This document shows, piece by piece, positions 1-9,524 of a stretch of DNA of 64,000 nt (positions are counted from its first letter, which is position 1; each line of letters opens with the position of its first letter). Origin of the DNA: Streptomyces sp. ML-6 (GTDB lineage Bacteria; Actinomycetota; Actinomycetes; Streptomycetales; Streptomycetaceae). The notes below the pieces were generated by a model that saw nothing but the letters and a program-made list of their open reading frames with translations, was not told where the DNA came from and searched no databases. The position numbers were made by a program, and so were the translations under genes. The stretch is from contig NZ_JAOTIK010000001.1 in assembly GCF_030116705.1 (NCBI RefSeq), positions 7,468,501 through 7,532,500 on the forward strand, in the 5' to 3' direction.

Positions 1-399
1 CGCACCGTCGCCGAACTGCGTTCGCTGATCGGCAACCGGGCGAAGCTGACCGTCGTCGGGAATCCGGGCGAGAGCGAGCAGCAGGCCCTGGACCGGCTGC
101 GCGGCTATCTGGCCACGCCCGACTCCGACCACGACACGGACGTCTTCCGCGCCTGGCAGGACGCCGTGGGCCGGACCCATCCCGGAGTACGGGCCACCCC
201 CTGCCAGTTCGAGGCCGTCACCAGCGCCGTGCCGTTCCGGGAACAGGGGGTGCCGGTGTACGGCATGTACCCGTTCACGGTGAACCGGGACATGCTCAAG
301 CGCATGCACGGCACCGACGAGCACATCGGGGTCGAGGCGCTGCGGCAGGGCACCGAGACCGTCTACCAGCTCCTGGCCGGACTGCGTACGGGGAGCTGA
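1..399 (+). CDS. M20-family metallopeptidase, C-terminal fragment
   Basis: The reading frame is open from the first base of the window and ends at TGA 397-399, so only about 132 C-terminal residues are present and the start lies outside. The end of the protein reads GMYPFTVNRDMLKRMHGTDE followed by an amphipathic helix, which matches the C-terminal catalytic segment of M20/M25/M40 peptidases, where the late His (here in MHGTDEH) binds one of the two metal ions. Expected role: cytosolic metal-dependent peptidase or deacylase; substrate not predictable. The N-terminal metal ligands cannot be inspected. The next gene (glpK) is convergent, 62 bp away. Confidence 0.7.
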   Translation, partial: RTVAELRSLIGNRAKLTVVGNPGESEQQALDRLRGYLATPDSDHDTDVFRAWQDAVGRTHPGVRATPCQFEAVTSAVPFREQGVPVYGMYPFTVNRDMLKRMHGTDEHIGVEALRQGTETVYQLLAGLRTGS

Positions 400-461
400 G
401 CCCCGGTGCGTGCCGTGCGGGCGTACCCGGCCGGGCCCGCCCGCACGGCCCCTCGGACCTG

Positions 462-1979
462 TCACCCCACGCTGACCCAGTCGAGGGTCCGCTGCACCGC
501 CCGCTTCCAGTTCGCGTAGCCCTCCGCCCGCCGCTCCTCGCTCCACTGCGGTTCCCAGCGCTTCGACTCCTGCCAGTGCTCGCGCAACTCGCCCTCGTCC
601 TCCCAGAACCCGGTGGCCAGCCCGGCCGCGTAGGCGGCACCGAGCGCGGTCGTCTCGGCGACGACCGGACGGCTGACGGGGACGCCGAGGACATCGGCCT
701 GGATCTGCATGCACAGGTCGTTGGCCGTGACCCCGCCGTCGACCTTGAGCACGTCGAGGTGGACCCCGGAGTCCTGCTCCATCGCCTCCACCACGTCCCG
801 GCTCTGGTAGCAGATGGCCTCCAGGGTGGCCCGCGCCAGATGGCCGTTGGTGTTGTACCGGGCCAGGCCGACGATGGCGCCCCGCGCGTCGGAGCGCCAG
901 TACGGGGCGAAGAGGCCGGAGAAGGCCGGTACGAAGTACATCCCGCCGTTGTCCTCGACCGTCCGGGCGAGGTGCTCGCTCTCGCTCGCGTTCGATATGA
1001 TCTTCATCTGGTCCCGCAGCCACTGCACCGCGGAGCCGGTGACCGCGATGGAGCCCTCCAGGGCGTAGACCGCCGGGCTCTTCCCGAACCGGTAGGCGAC
1101 CGTGGTGAGGAGCCCGTGCCGCGACCGGATGAGCTTGGTGCCGGTGTTGAGCACGAGGAAGTTGCCGGTGCCGTAGGTGTTCTTCGCCTCGCCCGGCTCG
1201 AAGCACACCTGCCCCACGGTGGCCGCCTGCTGGTCGCCGAGCACCCCGGTGATCGGGATCGCGGCCCGCAGGGGGCGGGAGGTGCGGGTGCAGCCGTACG
1301 CCTCCCGGTCGGAGGAGGAGTTGATGGCCGGGAGCATCGCGCGGGGGATGCCGAAGACGTCCAGCAGCTCGTCGTCCCAGTCGAGCGTCTCCAGGTTCAT
1401 CAGCATCGTCCGGCTGGCGTTGGTCACGTCGGTGGCGTGGATGCCGCCGTCGGGACCGCCGGTGAGGTTCCACAGCACCCAGCAGTCGGTGTTCCCGAAC
1501 ACCGCGTGCCCCTGCTCCGCCGCCTCGCGGACGCCCTCGACGTTGTCGAGGATCCACTTGATCTTCCCGCCGGAGAAGTACGTGGCCGGGGGGAGCCCCG
1601 CCTTGCGCCGGATGACCTCGCCGTGGCCCTCGTTCTCCAGGGCCTGGGCGATCGCGTCGGTACGGGTGTCCTGCCACACGATGGCGTTGTAGTACGGGCG
1701 GCCGGTGCGCGGGTCCCACACGACGGTCGTCTCGCGCTGGTTGGTGATCCCGATGGCGTCGAGGTCCGTGGCGCTCAGTCCCCCGGTGCGCAGGGCGTTC
1801 TGCATCACCGAGTTGGTGCGTTCCCAGATCTCCACCGGGTCGTGCTCCACCCAGCCGGGGCGGGGCAGGATCTGTTCGTGCTCCAACTGGTGCTTGGCCA
1901 CTTCGTTTCCGTCGTGATCGAAGATCATGAAGCGGCTGCTGGTGGTGCCTTGGTCCACCGCGCCGATGAAGTCCGCCAT
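462..1979 (-). CDS. glpK: Glycerol kinase
   Basis: The 505-residue product phosphorylates glycerol to sn-glycerol 3-phosphate with ATP in the cytoplasm. The N-terminus [11 protein letters not shown] is the phosphate-binding loop of FGGY sugar kinases, and the C-terminal lobe carries DGGVTANDL and [11 protein letters not shown], the second ATP-site signature. Length is the usual one for GlpK. I chose the ATG at 1979 because AGGAG lies upstream at good spacing and homology begins with [10 protein letters not shown]; the open frame continues further upstream but over the end of glpF. It follows glpF on the same strand with a 44-bp gap, so uptake and phosphorylation are cotranscribed. No glpD or GylR-type regulator is adjacent. 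Confidence 0.96.
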   Translation of the reverse strand: MADFIGAVDQGTTSSRFMIFDHDGNEVAKHQLEHEQILPRPGWVEHDPVEIWERTNSVMQNALRTGGLSATDLDAIGITNQRETTVVWDPRTGRPYYNAIVWQDTRTDAIAQALENEGHGEVIRRKAGLPPATYFSGGKIKWILDNVEGVREAAEQGHAVFGNTDCWVLWNLTGGPDGGIHATDVTNASRTMLMNLETLDWDDELLDVFGIPRAMLPAINSSSDREAYGCTRTSRPLRAAIPITGVLGDQQAATVGQVCFEPGEAKNTYGTGNFLVLNTGTKLIRSRHGLLTTVAYRFGKSPAVYALEGSIAVTGSAVQWLRDQMKIISNASESEHLARTVEDNGGMYFVPAFSGLFAPYWRSDARGAIVGLARYNTNGHLARATLEAICYQSRDVVEAMEQDSGVHLDVLKVDGGVTANDLCMQIQADVLGVPVSRPVVAETTALGAAYAAGLATGFWEDEGELREHWQESKRWEPQWSEERRAEGYANWKRAVQRTLDWVSVG

Positions 1980-2023
1980 GGCGTGCTTCCTCTCCTGGGT
2001 CGGGCCGGTGAGGGAACCGGAGG

Positions 2024-2869
2024 TCACTTCTCCGGCGGCAGGGGGAGACTTCCCTCCGGCTCCGGCTCCGCCGAGGGCAGGAACCGGGTGATGAAGGCCT
2101 GGTAGAAGAACGCCCCCACCAGGCCGCCGATGAGCGGGCCCGCGATCGGCACCCAGAAGTAGAGGTTTCCGTACTGGTCCCGCCACGCCCCTCCGTAGCC
2201 GGTGAGGAAGCTCGCGAGCCGGGGCCCGAGGTCACGGGCCGGGTTGATGGCGTATCCGGCGTTGGTGCCGAACGCCATGCCGATGGCCACCACGATGAGG
2301 CCCACCACGAACGGGCCGAGATTGGCGCCCGGCGGGGTGTTGAGGAGGTCGGTGACCGCGAAGATCAGCAGGACGAGGATCGCGGTGCCGATGATCTGGT
2401 CCCGGAAGGCCCCCCACTCGTGCACCGGGAGCGCGGTGTTCCCGTTGGAGGGCAGGGTGGAGAACACTATTTGCGTCTTGATGGTGTGTCCGGGATCGGC
2501 CTTCGCCAGGGCCTCCGTGTAGTTCCAGCGCACCAGCAGCGCCGCGACGAACGCGCCCGCGAACTGGGCGATGGAGTAGGGCGCCACTTTTCTCCAGGGG
2601 AAGTCCTTGAAGGCGGCGAGCGCGAGGGTCACGGCGGGATTGAGGTGAGCCCCGCTCAGCCGGCCCGCCACGTAGACGCCCAGGGTGACTCCGAGGCCCC
2701 AGGCCCAGGCGATGCTGTCGTGGTTCCCCAGACCGCCCGGCGGGTCGGTGAGCGCACCGCCCGCGACGACCTGGGCGACGACGCCGCAGCCGAAGAGGAT
2801 GAGGATCATCGTGCCGAGGAACTCCGCGGAGAGTTCCCCGGCGAGTCCCGACCGCTTGAGCCGCTCCAT
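2024..2869 (-). CDS. glpF: Glycerol uptake facilitator (aquaglyceroporin, MIP family)
   Basis: A 281-residue integral membrane channel. The two MIP half-repeats carry NPAVT near residue 95 and NPARD near residue 210; the aspartate after the second NPA motif is the mark of glycerol-conducting members as opposed to strict aquaporins. Hydrophobic segments fit six membrane helices plus two half-helices. The start MERLKRSG is preceded by purine-rich sequence; an in-frame ATG 17 codons upstream adds a segment that does not look like MIP sequence. First gene of a two-gene operon with glpK, letting glycerol diffuse in for trapping by the kinase. Confidence 0.94.
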   Translation of the reverse strand: MERLKRSGLAGELSAEFLGTMILILFGCGVVAQVVAGGALTDPPGGLGNHDSIAWAWGLGVTLGVYVAGRLSGAHLNPAVTLALAAFKDFPWRKVAPYSIAQFAGAFVAALLVRWNYTEALAKADPGHTIKTQIVFSTLPSNGNTALPVHEWGAFRDQIIGTAILVLLIFAVTDLLNTPPGANLGPFVVGLIVVAIGMAFGTNAGYAINPARDLGPRLASFLTGYGGAWRDQYGNLYFWVPIAGPLIGGLVGAFFYQAFITRFLPSAEPEPEGSLPLPPEK

Positions 2870-3043
2870 GGAGGATCTCGCTTCCTGTTGATTCACGGCC
2901 TCTGCGGCATAGATCCACATATGAGCGTAGACGGGGGCAATTGGATCCGCACTCGGTGATGGAGCCCCCGGGCGCGCGCCGGATCGCGGTGCGGCCAGGG
3001 CCTTTCGTCCGGACCGGCCCCGGCGCGATGCGGACGGAAGACC

Positions 3044-3523
3044 CTAGGGGTGGTCCACGTCGACGTGGTCGAAGAGCTCCACCATGTGGCCGAGCACCCG
3101 CACGCAGGCCGTCACCTCGGCATCGGTGAGATCCCCGCCCACCTGGCGCAGCAGGGACTGCTCGCGGGCGAGCGCGGCGGTGATCGCCTCCCGGCCGGCC
3201 GCGGTCAGGCGGATCAGCGACGAGCGCTGGTGGGCCGGGTTGGGGACGACCTCGACGAGCCGTGCCGCCGCGGCGTCGTTGACCATGCGCTGCACGAACT
3301 GCCGGCTCAGCGCCTGCGCGCGCCCCATCTGCGGGACCGTCATGGGGCCGTTCTCGCGCAGCAGGTCCAGCACGGCGCGCACACCGACGGACAGGCCCTC
3401 GATCGGGGCGTTCTGTTCCACCTTGCGCTGCACGCGCCGGTAGAGCGGGCCCACCAGGGCGAAGACCTCCGTGAGCTGGTGGGCGAGCTCCTCGGGAGGC
3501 AGGGGGCGTTCGGATTCGGTCAC
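3044..3523 (-). CDS. MarR-family transcriptional regulator
   Basis: A 159-residue winged-helix protein. The recognition region (GPMTVPQMGRAQALSRQFVQ, residues about 66-85) and the wing (RSSLIRLTAAGREAI) are typical MarR features; the ends are helical dimerisation segments. The start is GTG at 3523 (VTESERP), because upstream ATG codons are out of frame. It is divergent from an alpha/beta hydrolase, with only 57 bp between start codons and a repeated element there, so it probably represses both itself and the hydrolase. Ligand unknown. Confidence 0.85.
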   Translation of the reverse strand: MTESERPLPPEELAHQLTEVFALVGPLYRRVQRKVEQNAPIEGLSVGVRAVLDLLRENGPMTVPQMGRAQALSRQFVQRMVNDAAAARLVEVVPNPAHQRSSLIRLTAAGREAITAALAREQSLLRQVGGDLTDAEVTACVRVLGHMVELFDHVDVDHP

Positions 3524-3536
3524 CCGACCATGATGA

Positions 3537-3578
3537 CACCTTGGTTGCCAAGTTGGCGATCGAATGGCACCTTGGTTG
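3537..3578. promoter_or_regulatory. Probable MarR operator in the divergent promoter
   Basis: CACCTTGGTTG occurs twice as a direct repeat (3537-3547 and 3568-3578), 31 bp or about three helical turns apart. The first copy is part of a short palindrome CTTGG-N3-CCAAG (3540-3552). The second copy ends two bases before the hydrolase ATG at 3581, leaving no room for a ribosome binding site, so that transcript may be leaderless and a bound regulator would sit on its start. Confidence 0.55.
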
Positions 3579-3580
3579 TC

Positions 3581-4405
3581 ATGACTGCTGCTTCCGACCC
3601 GAGTTCCTTCGACACCGGGGACGGCCCCCTCGTGTACCGCGACGCCGGGGACGGCCCGCTGCTGGTGCTGCTGCACGGCGGCTTCCTGGACCACGGGATG
3701 TGGGACGACCAGGTGCCGGACCTCGCCCGGACCCACCGGGTGATCGTGCCGGACGCCCGTGGGCACGGCGGATCGTCCAACGCGAGCCGGCCGTTCCGCC
3801 CCACGGACGACCTGGCCGCGCTGCTGCGCCACCTCGACGCCGGGCCCGCCGTCCTGGCCGGGGTGTCGATGGGTGCGGCCACCGCGGTCGACACCGCGCT
3901 CGAACACCCGGACCTGGTCCGCGCGTTGGTCGTCGGCGGCGCGGCCACGAGCGAGCCCGAATTCAACGACCCCTGGTCCAGGAAGGTTCTGGCCGCACAG
4001 GCCCGCGCGCTGGGCGAGGGCGACGTGGAGGGCTGGGTCGACGCCTTCATGCTCTTCGCCGCGGGCCCGCACCGCACGCTCGACGACGTCGACCGCACCG
4101 TCGTGCGGCGGCTGCGCGACATGACCTTCCGGACGCTGGCCAAGCACCGCGCCGGCGAGCCGGACCTGCGCGTTCCCGTTCCCGACACCTGGGCGCGGGC
4201 GGCGGGGATCGGGGTCCCGGTGCTGGCCGTGCACGGCTCCATCGACTCGGCCGACCACCTGGCCATGGCCCGGCGCCTGGTGGAAACGGTCGCCGACGGG
4301 CGCGAGGCGAGTGTCGAGGGCACCGCCCACTACCCCAACATGGAGCGGCCGGACGCCTTCGGCGAGATTCTCCGGAACTTCCTGGCGGCCGTTCCCGCCG
4401 GATGA
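3581..4405 (+). CDS. Alpha/beta hydrolase
   Basis: A 274-residue cytosolic hydrolase of the alpha/beta fold. LLHGGFLDHGMWDDQ (oxyanion hole HGG) comes near residue 30; the nucleophile elbow is GVSMGAA, with Ser near residue 105; VPVLAVHGSIDSADH holds the likely acid; and the late histidine is in GTAHYPNMERP. This order fits the esterase, haloperoxidase and lactonase group. No signal peptide. Start at ATG 3581, directly after the putative MarR operator and divergent from the MarR gene, suggesting induction by a small, possibly toxic, ester or aromatic compound. The substrate cannot be read from the sequence. Confidence 0.85.
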   Translation: MTAASDPSSFDTGDGPLVYRDAGDGPLLVLLHGGFLDHGMWDDQVPDLARTHRVIVPDARGHGGSSNASRPFRPTDDLAALLRHLDAGPAVLAGVSMGAATAVDTALEHPDLVRALVVGGAATSEPEFNDPWSRKVLAAQARALGEGDVEGWVDAFMLFAAGPHRTLDDVDRTVVRRLRDMTFRTLAKHRAGEPDLRVPVPDTWARAAGIGVPVLAVHGSIDSADHLAMARRLVETVADGREASVEGTAHYPNMERPDAFGEILRNFLAAVPAG

Positions 4406-4428
4406 CGCGGGCGGCGGGGCCCGCGGAC

Positions 4429-4833
4429 TCAGCCGGCGGGGGAGGGCGCCGGGTCATCGGCCCCCGCGACGGCCCGCGCCGGGACGTCGCGCAGGCCCAG
4501 GCGCAGGTGCTCGACGTGGAAGAGGGCCTGGTCGAGCAGTTCGGCCACATGGTTGTCGTGCAGGGCGTAGATCACCGAGCGGCCCCGGCGCTCGCCCGTG
4601 ACCAGGCCGAGGTTGCGCAGCAGCCGCAACTGGTGGGAACAGGCGGACTGCTCCATGCCGACCGCGTCCGCGAGTTCCGTGGCGGGGCAGGGGCCCTCCT
4701 GCAGACGGGCGAGGATGCGCAGCCGGGACGGGGTGGCGAGGGCCTGGAGGGTGGCCGCCACATCCGTGGCCCCCACCGCGTCGAGGCGCTCGCGCGCGGT
4801 GGCGGCAGTGTTCGCGTCAGCTCCGTGGCCCAT
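4429..4833 (-). CDS. ArsR/SmtB-family metal-responsive repressor
   Basis: A 134-residue dimeric winged-helix repressor. The DNA-reading segment TELADAVGMEQSACSHQLRL is canonical for the family. The C-terminal helix contains D-x-H-x10-H-x2-H (from DNHVAELLDQ to FHVEH), the alpha-5 intersubunit site that binds Zn, Co, Ni or Cd in SmtB, CzrA and NmtR relatives; no alpha-3 cysteine pair (CVC) is seen, so it is not an arsenic or lead sensor of the classic type. It is divergent from a P1B-4 ATPase with a perfect 6-6-6 dyad between them. Expected behaviour: represses the pump until metal binds. Confidence 0.9.
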   Translation of the reverse strand: MGHGADANTAATARERLDAVGATDVAATLQALATPSRLRILARLQEGPCPATELADAVGMEQSACSHQLRLLRNLGLVTGERRGRSVIYALHDNHVAELLDQALFHVEHLRLGLRDVPARAVAGADDPAPSPAG

Positions 4834-4857
4834 GCGCTCATCCTACGGAGGTGTATG

Positions 4858-4875
4858 CATGAATGAGTGTTCATG
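4858..4875. promoter_or_regulatory. SmtB-type operator (CATGAA-N6-TTCATG)
   Basis: A perfect inverted repeat CATGAA / TTCATG separated by six bases, lying 25 bp upstream of the repressor start and 60 bp before the ATPase start. SmtB/CzrA family operators are imperfect 12-2-12 palindromes containing a TGAA...TTCA core, which this matches. Confidence 0.75.
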
Positions 4876-4935
4876 TGATCCTGTATGGTGCGGAGGTCGA
4901 ACCGCTCCGCCCTCTCGCGTGGAGGACCACCGCCC

Positions 4936-6933
4936 ATGTCTTTCACCCTCACCCGTCCGGCCCCGCCCGCCGGTCCCGCCCGGGACGCGGCCGCCCGGCG
5001 CACCCGCCTCCTGGCCCTGGCCGAGGTCCGCTGGGCGGTTGCCGCCCTGGCCCTGTTCCTGACGGCCCTGCCCCTGCACCTGCTCGGCGCGCCGGAGTGG
5101 ACCTGGGGCCCGCTGTACGCGCTCACCTACGCCGCGGGCGGCTGGGAGCCGGGCCGGGAAGGCCTGAAGGCGCTCCGGGAGAAGGCGCTGGACGTGGACC
5201 TGCTGATGGTGGTCGCCGCCCTCGGCGCGGCCGCGATCGGACAGGTGCTGGACGGGGCCCTGCTGATCGTCATCTTCGCCACCTCGGGCGCCCTGGAGGC
5301 CTTCGCCACCGCACGGACGGCGGACTCGGTGCGCGGACTGCTCGACCTCGCGCCCGACACGGCCACCCGCATCCTCGACGACGGCACCGAGGAGACCGTA
5401 CCCGCGCGGGAACTACGGGTCGGGGACGTGATCCTGGTCCGCCCCGGCGAGCGCGTCGGGGCCGACGGCCGGGTGCTCGACGGAACGAGCGAGGTGGACC
5501 AGGCGACCATCACGGGCGAACCGCTGCCGGCGCCCAAGGAACCGGGCACCGAGGTCTTCGCGGGAACCCTGAACGGCACCGGGGCGCTGCGGGTGGCCGT
5601 GGAGCGCGACCCGGCCGATTCGGTGATCGCCCGGATCGTCGCCATGGTCGAGGAGGCGTCCGGCACGAAGGCGCCCACCCAGCTGTTCATCGAGAAGGTC
5701 GAGCAGCGCTACTCGATCGGCATGGTGGCGGCCACCGTGGCCCTGTTCGCCCTGCCCCTGGCCTTCGGCGCGGCCCTGCAGCCGACGCTGCTGCGGGCGA
5801 TGACCTTCATGATCGTCGCCTCGCCGTGCGCCGTGGTCCTGGCCACCATGCCGCCGCTGCTCTCCGCGATCGCGAACGCCGGACGGCACGGGGTGCTGAT
5901 CAAGTCGGCCGTGGTGATGGAGCGCCTCGGCCAGGTCGACGCCGTGGCCCTCGACAAGACCGGCACCCTGACCGAGGGCACTCCCCGCCTCACCGACATC
6001 CGCCCCCTCACCGGTCCGGGCCTGACCGAGGACGCCCTGCTCACCCTGGCGGCGGCGGCCGAGCACCCCAGCGAACACCCCCTCGCCCGCGCCGTCACCG
6101 AAGCCGCCCGGACCCGCGGGCTCGTCCTGCCCGCCGCCGAGGAGTTCGCCTCGGCACCCGGAACCGGCGTCACCGCCACCGTGGACGGCCGCACGGTCGC
6201 CGTCGGCGCCCCCGCCCGGCTGCCGGCCACCGCCACCGGCCACGAGGAGGAGGCGGCCGCACTCGCCGCACGCCTGGAGGAGGAGGGTCGCACCGCCGTG
6301 CTCGTCGTCCTCGACGGCACGCCCGTCGGCGTCCTCGGCATCGCCGACCGCCTGCGCGCCGACGCCCGCGCCACCGTCGAACGCCTCACCGGCCTCACCG
6401 GCGGCGCGCCGGTCCTGCTCACCGGCGACAACCCGCGCGCCGCCGCCCGCCTGGGCGCCGAAGCCGGGATCGACGACGTCCGGGCCGGCCTGCTGCCGCA
6501 GGACAAGGTCCACGCCGTCAAGGAACTGGAGGGCGCCGGCCGGAAGGTGCTCGTGGTCGGCGACGGGGTCAACGACGCCCCGGCACTGGCCGCGGCCCAC
6601 ACGGGCATCGCCATGGGCCGGGCGGGTTCCGACCTCGCCCTGGAGACCGCCGACGCCGTCGTCGTCCGCGACGAACTCGCCGCCGTGCCCACCGCCGTGG
6701 CGCTCTCGCGCCGCTGCCGCCGCCTCGTGGTGCAGAACCTCGCGATCGCGGGCGTGTTCATCACCGGACTCGTCGTCTGGGACCTGGCGGGCACGCTGCC
6801 GCTCCCGCTGGGCGTCGCCGGACACGAGGGCTCCACGGTCCTCGTCGGCCTCAACGGCCTGCGCCTGCTGCGCGACGCCGCCTGGACCCGGGAGGCGGAC
6901 CGCCTTCGCGGAAGCGGCGACACCGCTACCTGA
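4936..6933 (+). CDS. P1B-4-type heavy-metal-exporting ATPase
   Basis: A 665-residue membrane pump. In order: hydrophobic N-terminus without a CxxC metal-binding domain, actuator loop with TITGEPLP, metal-site membrane motif SPC (ASPCAVV), phosphorylation motif DKTGTLTEG, HP-type motif EHPSEHPLA, GDGVNDAPALA hinge, and a final membrane motif HEGST. SPC together with HEGxT defines the P1B-4 class (CoaT, CtpD, ZosA relatives), which exports Co, Zn, Ni, Cd or Fe. Start at MSFTLTRP because GGAGGA precedes it by nine bases. Divergent from its SmtB-type regulator. The exact metal cannot be decided by eye. Confidence 0.92.
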   Translation: MSFTLTRPAPPAGPARDAAARRTRLLALAEVRWAVAALALFLTALPLHLLGAPEWTWGPLYALTYAAGGWEPGREGLKALREKALDVDLLMVVAALGAAAIGQVLDGALLIVIFATSGALEAFATARTADSVRGLLDLAPDTATRILDDGTEETVPARELRVGDVILVRPGERVGADGRVLDGTSEVDQATITGEPLPAPKEPGTEVFAGTLNGTGALRVAVERDPADSVIARIVAMVEEASGTKAPTQLFIEKVEQRYSIGMVAATVALFALPLAFGAALQPTLLRAMTFMIVASPCAVVLATMPPLLSAIANAGRHGVLIKSAVVMERLGQVDAVALDKTGTLTEGTPRLTDIRPLTGPGLTEDALLTLAAAAEHPSEHPLARAVTEAARTRGLVLPAAEEFASAPGTGVTATVDGRTVAVGAPARLPATATGHEEEAAALAARLEEEGRTAVLVVLDGTPVGVLGIADRLRADARATVERLTGLTGGAPVLLTGDNPRAAARLGAEAGIDDVRAGLLPQDKVHAVKELEGAGRKVLVVGDGVNDAPALAAAHTGIAMGRAGSDLALETADAVVVRDELAAVPTAVALSRRCRRLVVQNLAIAGVFITGLVVWDLAGTLPLPLGVAGHEGSTVLVGLNGLRLLRDAAWTREADRLRGSGDTAT

Positions 6934-7024
6934 CCCGCCGTCAACTCCCCTGCACCGCCGGGCGCACCGGCCCGGAAAAAGCCGGCAACCCGGCCTGTCG
7001 GTGCGGGGCCGTACCCTGCCCGCC

Positions 7025-7576
7025 ATGAGTGATCACAACGAGCCGGTCTTCCCAGAACCACCGCTCGCGGGCGACGAGGCCGCCACCCTCGTCGGTTCGC
7101 TGGAACGTCAACGGACCACCCTGGCATGGAAGTGCGGAGGACTGGACGCGACCGGTCTGCGTACCACCCTCGGCCCGTCCAGGGTCACCCTGGGCGGACT
7201 GCTCAAGCACATGGCCCACGTCGAGGACACGCACTTCTCCCGGCTGCTGCTCGCACGGAAACCGGGAGCCCCCTGGGACACCGTGGACTGGGAGAACCAG
7301 CCGGACTGGGACTGGACGTCGGCCGCCGAGGACACCCCCGAGGAACTGCTGACGCTCTGGCAGGACGCCGTGGCCCGCTCCCGCGCCCTGGTCGCCGAGG
7401 CCCTGGCCGACGGCGGCCCGGGGAGCCCGGGCCGGTACACCACGCCCGGTGGTGAATCGCCCAGCGTGCGGCGGGTCCTGATCGACATGATCGAGGAGTA
7501 CGCCCGCCACGTCGGCCACGCCGACCTCATCCGGGAGTCGGTGGACGGGCTGGTCGGGGAGGACCCGCCGCGCTGA
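7025..7576 (+). CDS. DinB-like (DUF664) family protein
   Basis: 183 residues with the features of the DinB/YfiT four-helix fold: LGGLLKHMAHVEDTHFSRLL contains the first histidine of the metal triad, and EYARHVGHADLIRESVDG supplies the paired C-terminal histidines (H-x3-H). In this superfamily such proteins are metal-dependent thiol S-transferases, in actinobacteria usually working with mycothiol; this mini-DinB subgroup is widespread but biochemically unassigned. Start MSDHNEP at 7025. It stands alone between the metal ATPase and a convergent permease. Confidence 0.82.
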   Translation: MSDHNEPVFPEPPLAGDEAATLVGSLERQRTTLAWKCGGLDATGLRTTLGPSRVTLGGLLKHMAHVEDTHFSRLLLARKPGAPWDTVDWENQPDWDWTSAAEDTPEELLTLWQDAVARSRALVAEALADGGPGSPGRYTTPGGESPSVRRVLIDMIEEYARHVGHADLIRESVDGLVGEDPPR

Positions 7577-7647
7577 CGACCGCGCCCGCCCGTCGGTCCG
7601 GCCGTCGCGAACGGCACGGCGGGCGGCGACCCGTCCGCCGGGCTCCG

Positions 7648-8910
7648 TCACCGGCGGGCGTGCCCGAGGGCCCCGCGCACGCCGTACGCCACGGCCCCGG
7701 CCGCCGGCACCGCGGCCCCGGAGACGACCGACGCCGACGGCAGCGTGAAGGCGAGCAGCAGACAGCCCGCCAGACCGACGACGGGCACGGCGCGGGGCGG
7801 CCGGCCCTCGTCGGGCCCGAGCGTCCAGGCGGCGGCATTGGCGACGGCGTAGTACACGAGGACGCCGAAGGACGAGAAGCCGATCGCTTCCCGGACGTCC
7901 GCGGTGGCGGCGACGACGGCGACCACGGCACCCACGACGAGCTCCGCCCGGTGGGGAACCCCGAAACGCGGGTGCACCGCGGCCAGGGCGTGCGGCAGAT
8001 GACGGTCACGGGCCATGGCCAGGACGGTGCGTGAGACACCCAGGACGAGTGCGAGCAGCGAGCCGAGCGCGGCGACGGCCGCACCGGCCCGGACCACGGG
8101 CACGAGACCGGGCACCCCCGCCGCCCGCGCGGCCTCGGCCAGCGGTGCCGGGGAATGGGCGAGCCGTTCGGGGCCCAGGACGGCGAGCAGGGTGACGGCG
8201 ACGGCGGCGTAGACGAACAGGGCGATGCCCAGCGCGAGGGGGATCGCCCGGGGGATGGTGCGCCGCGGGTCGCGGACCTCCTCCCCGAGCGTGGCGATCC
8301 GCGCGTAGCCCGCGAACGCGAAGAACAGCAGACCGGCCGCCTGGAGCACACCCCCGACCGTGGTGTCCGCCCCGACGGCCAGGCGCCCGGCGTCCGCGGT
8401 ACCGCCGCAGAGCCCGGCGGCGACCACCGCCGCGAGAACGGCGAGGACGAAGGCGACGACCACCCGGGTCAGCCGGGCGGACCTGTGCACGCCGACACAG
8501 TTGAGGGCGGTCAGCGCCACCACCGCGGCGACGGCCACCACATGCTCCCGGCCGGGCCACACGTAGGAGCCGACGACCAGTGACATCGCCGCGCAGGAAG
8601 CCGTCTTGCCGACGACGAAGCCCCAACCGGCGAGGTGGCCCCAGAAGTCGCCGAGGCGTTCCCTCCCGTACACGTAGGTGCCGCCGGACTCCGGGTGGCG
8701 GGCGGCCAGCCGCGCGGAGGACGTCGCGTTGCAGTAGGCCACCGCCGCCGCCAGGCCCAGACCGATCAGCAGACCCGACCCGGCCGCGCCCGCGGCGGGC
8801 GCCGGTGCGACGAAGACACCCGCCCCGATCATCGATCCCAGGCCGATCACCACGGCGTCGAACACGCCCAGCCGGCGCCTCAACCCGCCCGTTCCCGCCG
8901 ATGTGTTCAT
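7648..8910 (-). CDS. APC-family amino acid permease
   Basis: A 420-residue, roughly 12-helix transporter. The N-terminal GLGSMIGAGVFVAPAPAAG is the helix-1 signature of the amino acid-polyamine-organocation superfamily, and helix 6 carries FFAFAGYARIATLGEE, the conserved acidic end of that helix. The start ATG at 8910 is preceded by GGGAG; the open frame runs 69 codons further but with unrelated Arg/Pro-rich sequence. Substrate not predictable. Convergent with the DinB-like gene and divergent from the DUF6153 gene. Confidence 0.88.
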   Translation of the reverse strand: MNTSAGTGGLRRRLGVFDAVVIGLGSMIGAGVFVAPAPAAGAAGSGLLIGLGLAAAVAYCNATSSARLAARHPESGGTYVYGRERLGDFWGHLAGWGFVVGKTASCAAMSLVVGSYVWPGREHVVAVAAVVALTALNCVGVHRSARLTRVVVAFVLAVLAAVVAAGLCGGTADAGRLAVGADTTVGGVLQAAGLLFFAFAGYARIATLGEEVRDPRRTIPRAIPLALGIALFVYAAVAVTLLAVLGPERLAHSPAPLAEAARAAGVPGLVPVVRAGAAVAALGSLLALVLGVSRTVLAMARDRHLPHALAAVHPRFGVPHRAELVVGAVVAVVAATADVREAIGFSSFGVLVYYAVANAAAWTLGPDEGRPPRAVPVVGLAGCLLLAFTLPSASVVSGAAVPAAGAVAYGVRGALGHARR

Positions 8911-9092
8911 CGCTCCACTCCCTGCCGGCCGCCCCGTGCGGGAGGTCCGCGGACGGCCGGGGCGCCCGATCCGGGGGCACGGTAGCCGAGCGAGGTGTCC
9001 GACAGGGGGCGCGGTGGGCCGGACAAACCCGGTGGGGGTATCGTCGGGGCCCGTACCGCAGGACCCGTACGACCGAGGAGTTCGAGGCAGCC

Positions 9093-9524
9093 GTGGATCG
9101 CGGACCGACGCGTGCACCGGGAGTGTCCCGGCTGCTCGTGCTGTGCGCCGTCCTGTGCGGACTGTTCCTCATGCACGGCGCCCCGGTCGGCGCGGCCGGC
9201 GGCTGCCACGACGCGATGACCACGGCCCCGGAGCCGTCCGGGCCCCGGCCCGCCGTGCCCATGGAGATGGCCGGCCACGCCGCCGCGCAGCACGGGGACG
9301 GCCCCGTCCGGGCGGCCGAGGACCGGTCCTCGGCGAGTGGCGAGTCGTGCGTGTTCACCCAGGCCCGCGACCGGGTGCTGCCGCTGCTCCTCGCGCTGGG
9401 CCTGGTGGTCCTGGCGGCCCGGGGCGTCGCCGGGCGCCGGGCGGCCGTGCGCGGGCCGGAACGACGGGGGCCGCCGTTCGGCGGCAGGGATCTGCTGATC
9501 CAGGTGTGCGTCGCGCGGACGTGA
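9093..9524 (+). CDS. DUF6153-type small membrane/secreted protein
   Basis: A 143-residue protein. It starts at GTG 9093 (VDRGPTRAPG) with GAGGAG upstream, has a hydrophobic signal or anchor (SRLLVLCAVLCGLFLMHGAP), a His/Met-containing extracellular stretch (PMEMAGHAAAQHG), a cysteine in ESCVFTQ, a second hydrophobic segment LPLLLALGLVVLAARG and a basic tail ending LLIQVCVART. This layout and the short C-terminal motif match DUF6153 proteins, which in Streptomyces often precede DUF305 genes as here (next gene 100 bp downstream). Function unknown; the His/Met content suggests metal contact, which is inference. Confidence 0.7.
   Translation: MDRGPTRAPGVSRLLVLCAVLCGLFLMHGAPVGAAGGCHDAMTTAPEPSGPRPAVPMEMAGHAAAQHGDGPVRAAEDRSSASGESCVFTQARDRVLPLLLALGLVVLAARGVAGRRAAVRGPERRGPPFGGRDLLIQVCVART

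Noticed and set aside
576..2105. Long frame opposite glpK
   Set aside because: Composition-biased shadow of glpK; no start signal or family match.
9028..9060. GGGGGTAT half-site resembling a CsoR copper-operator arm before the DUF6153 gene
   Set aside because: No matching second arm; a single half-site in GC-rich DNA is weak evidence.
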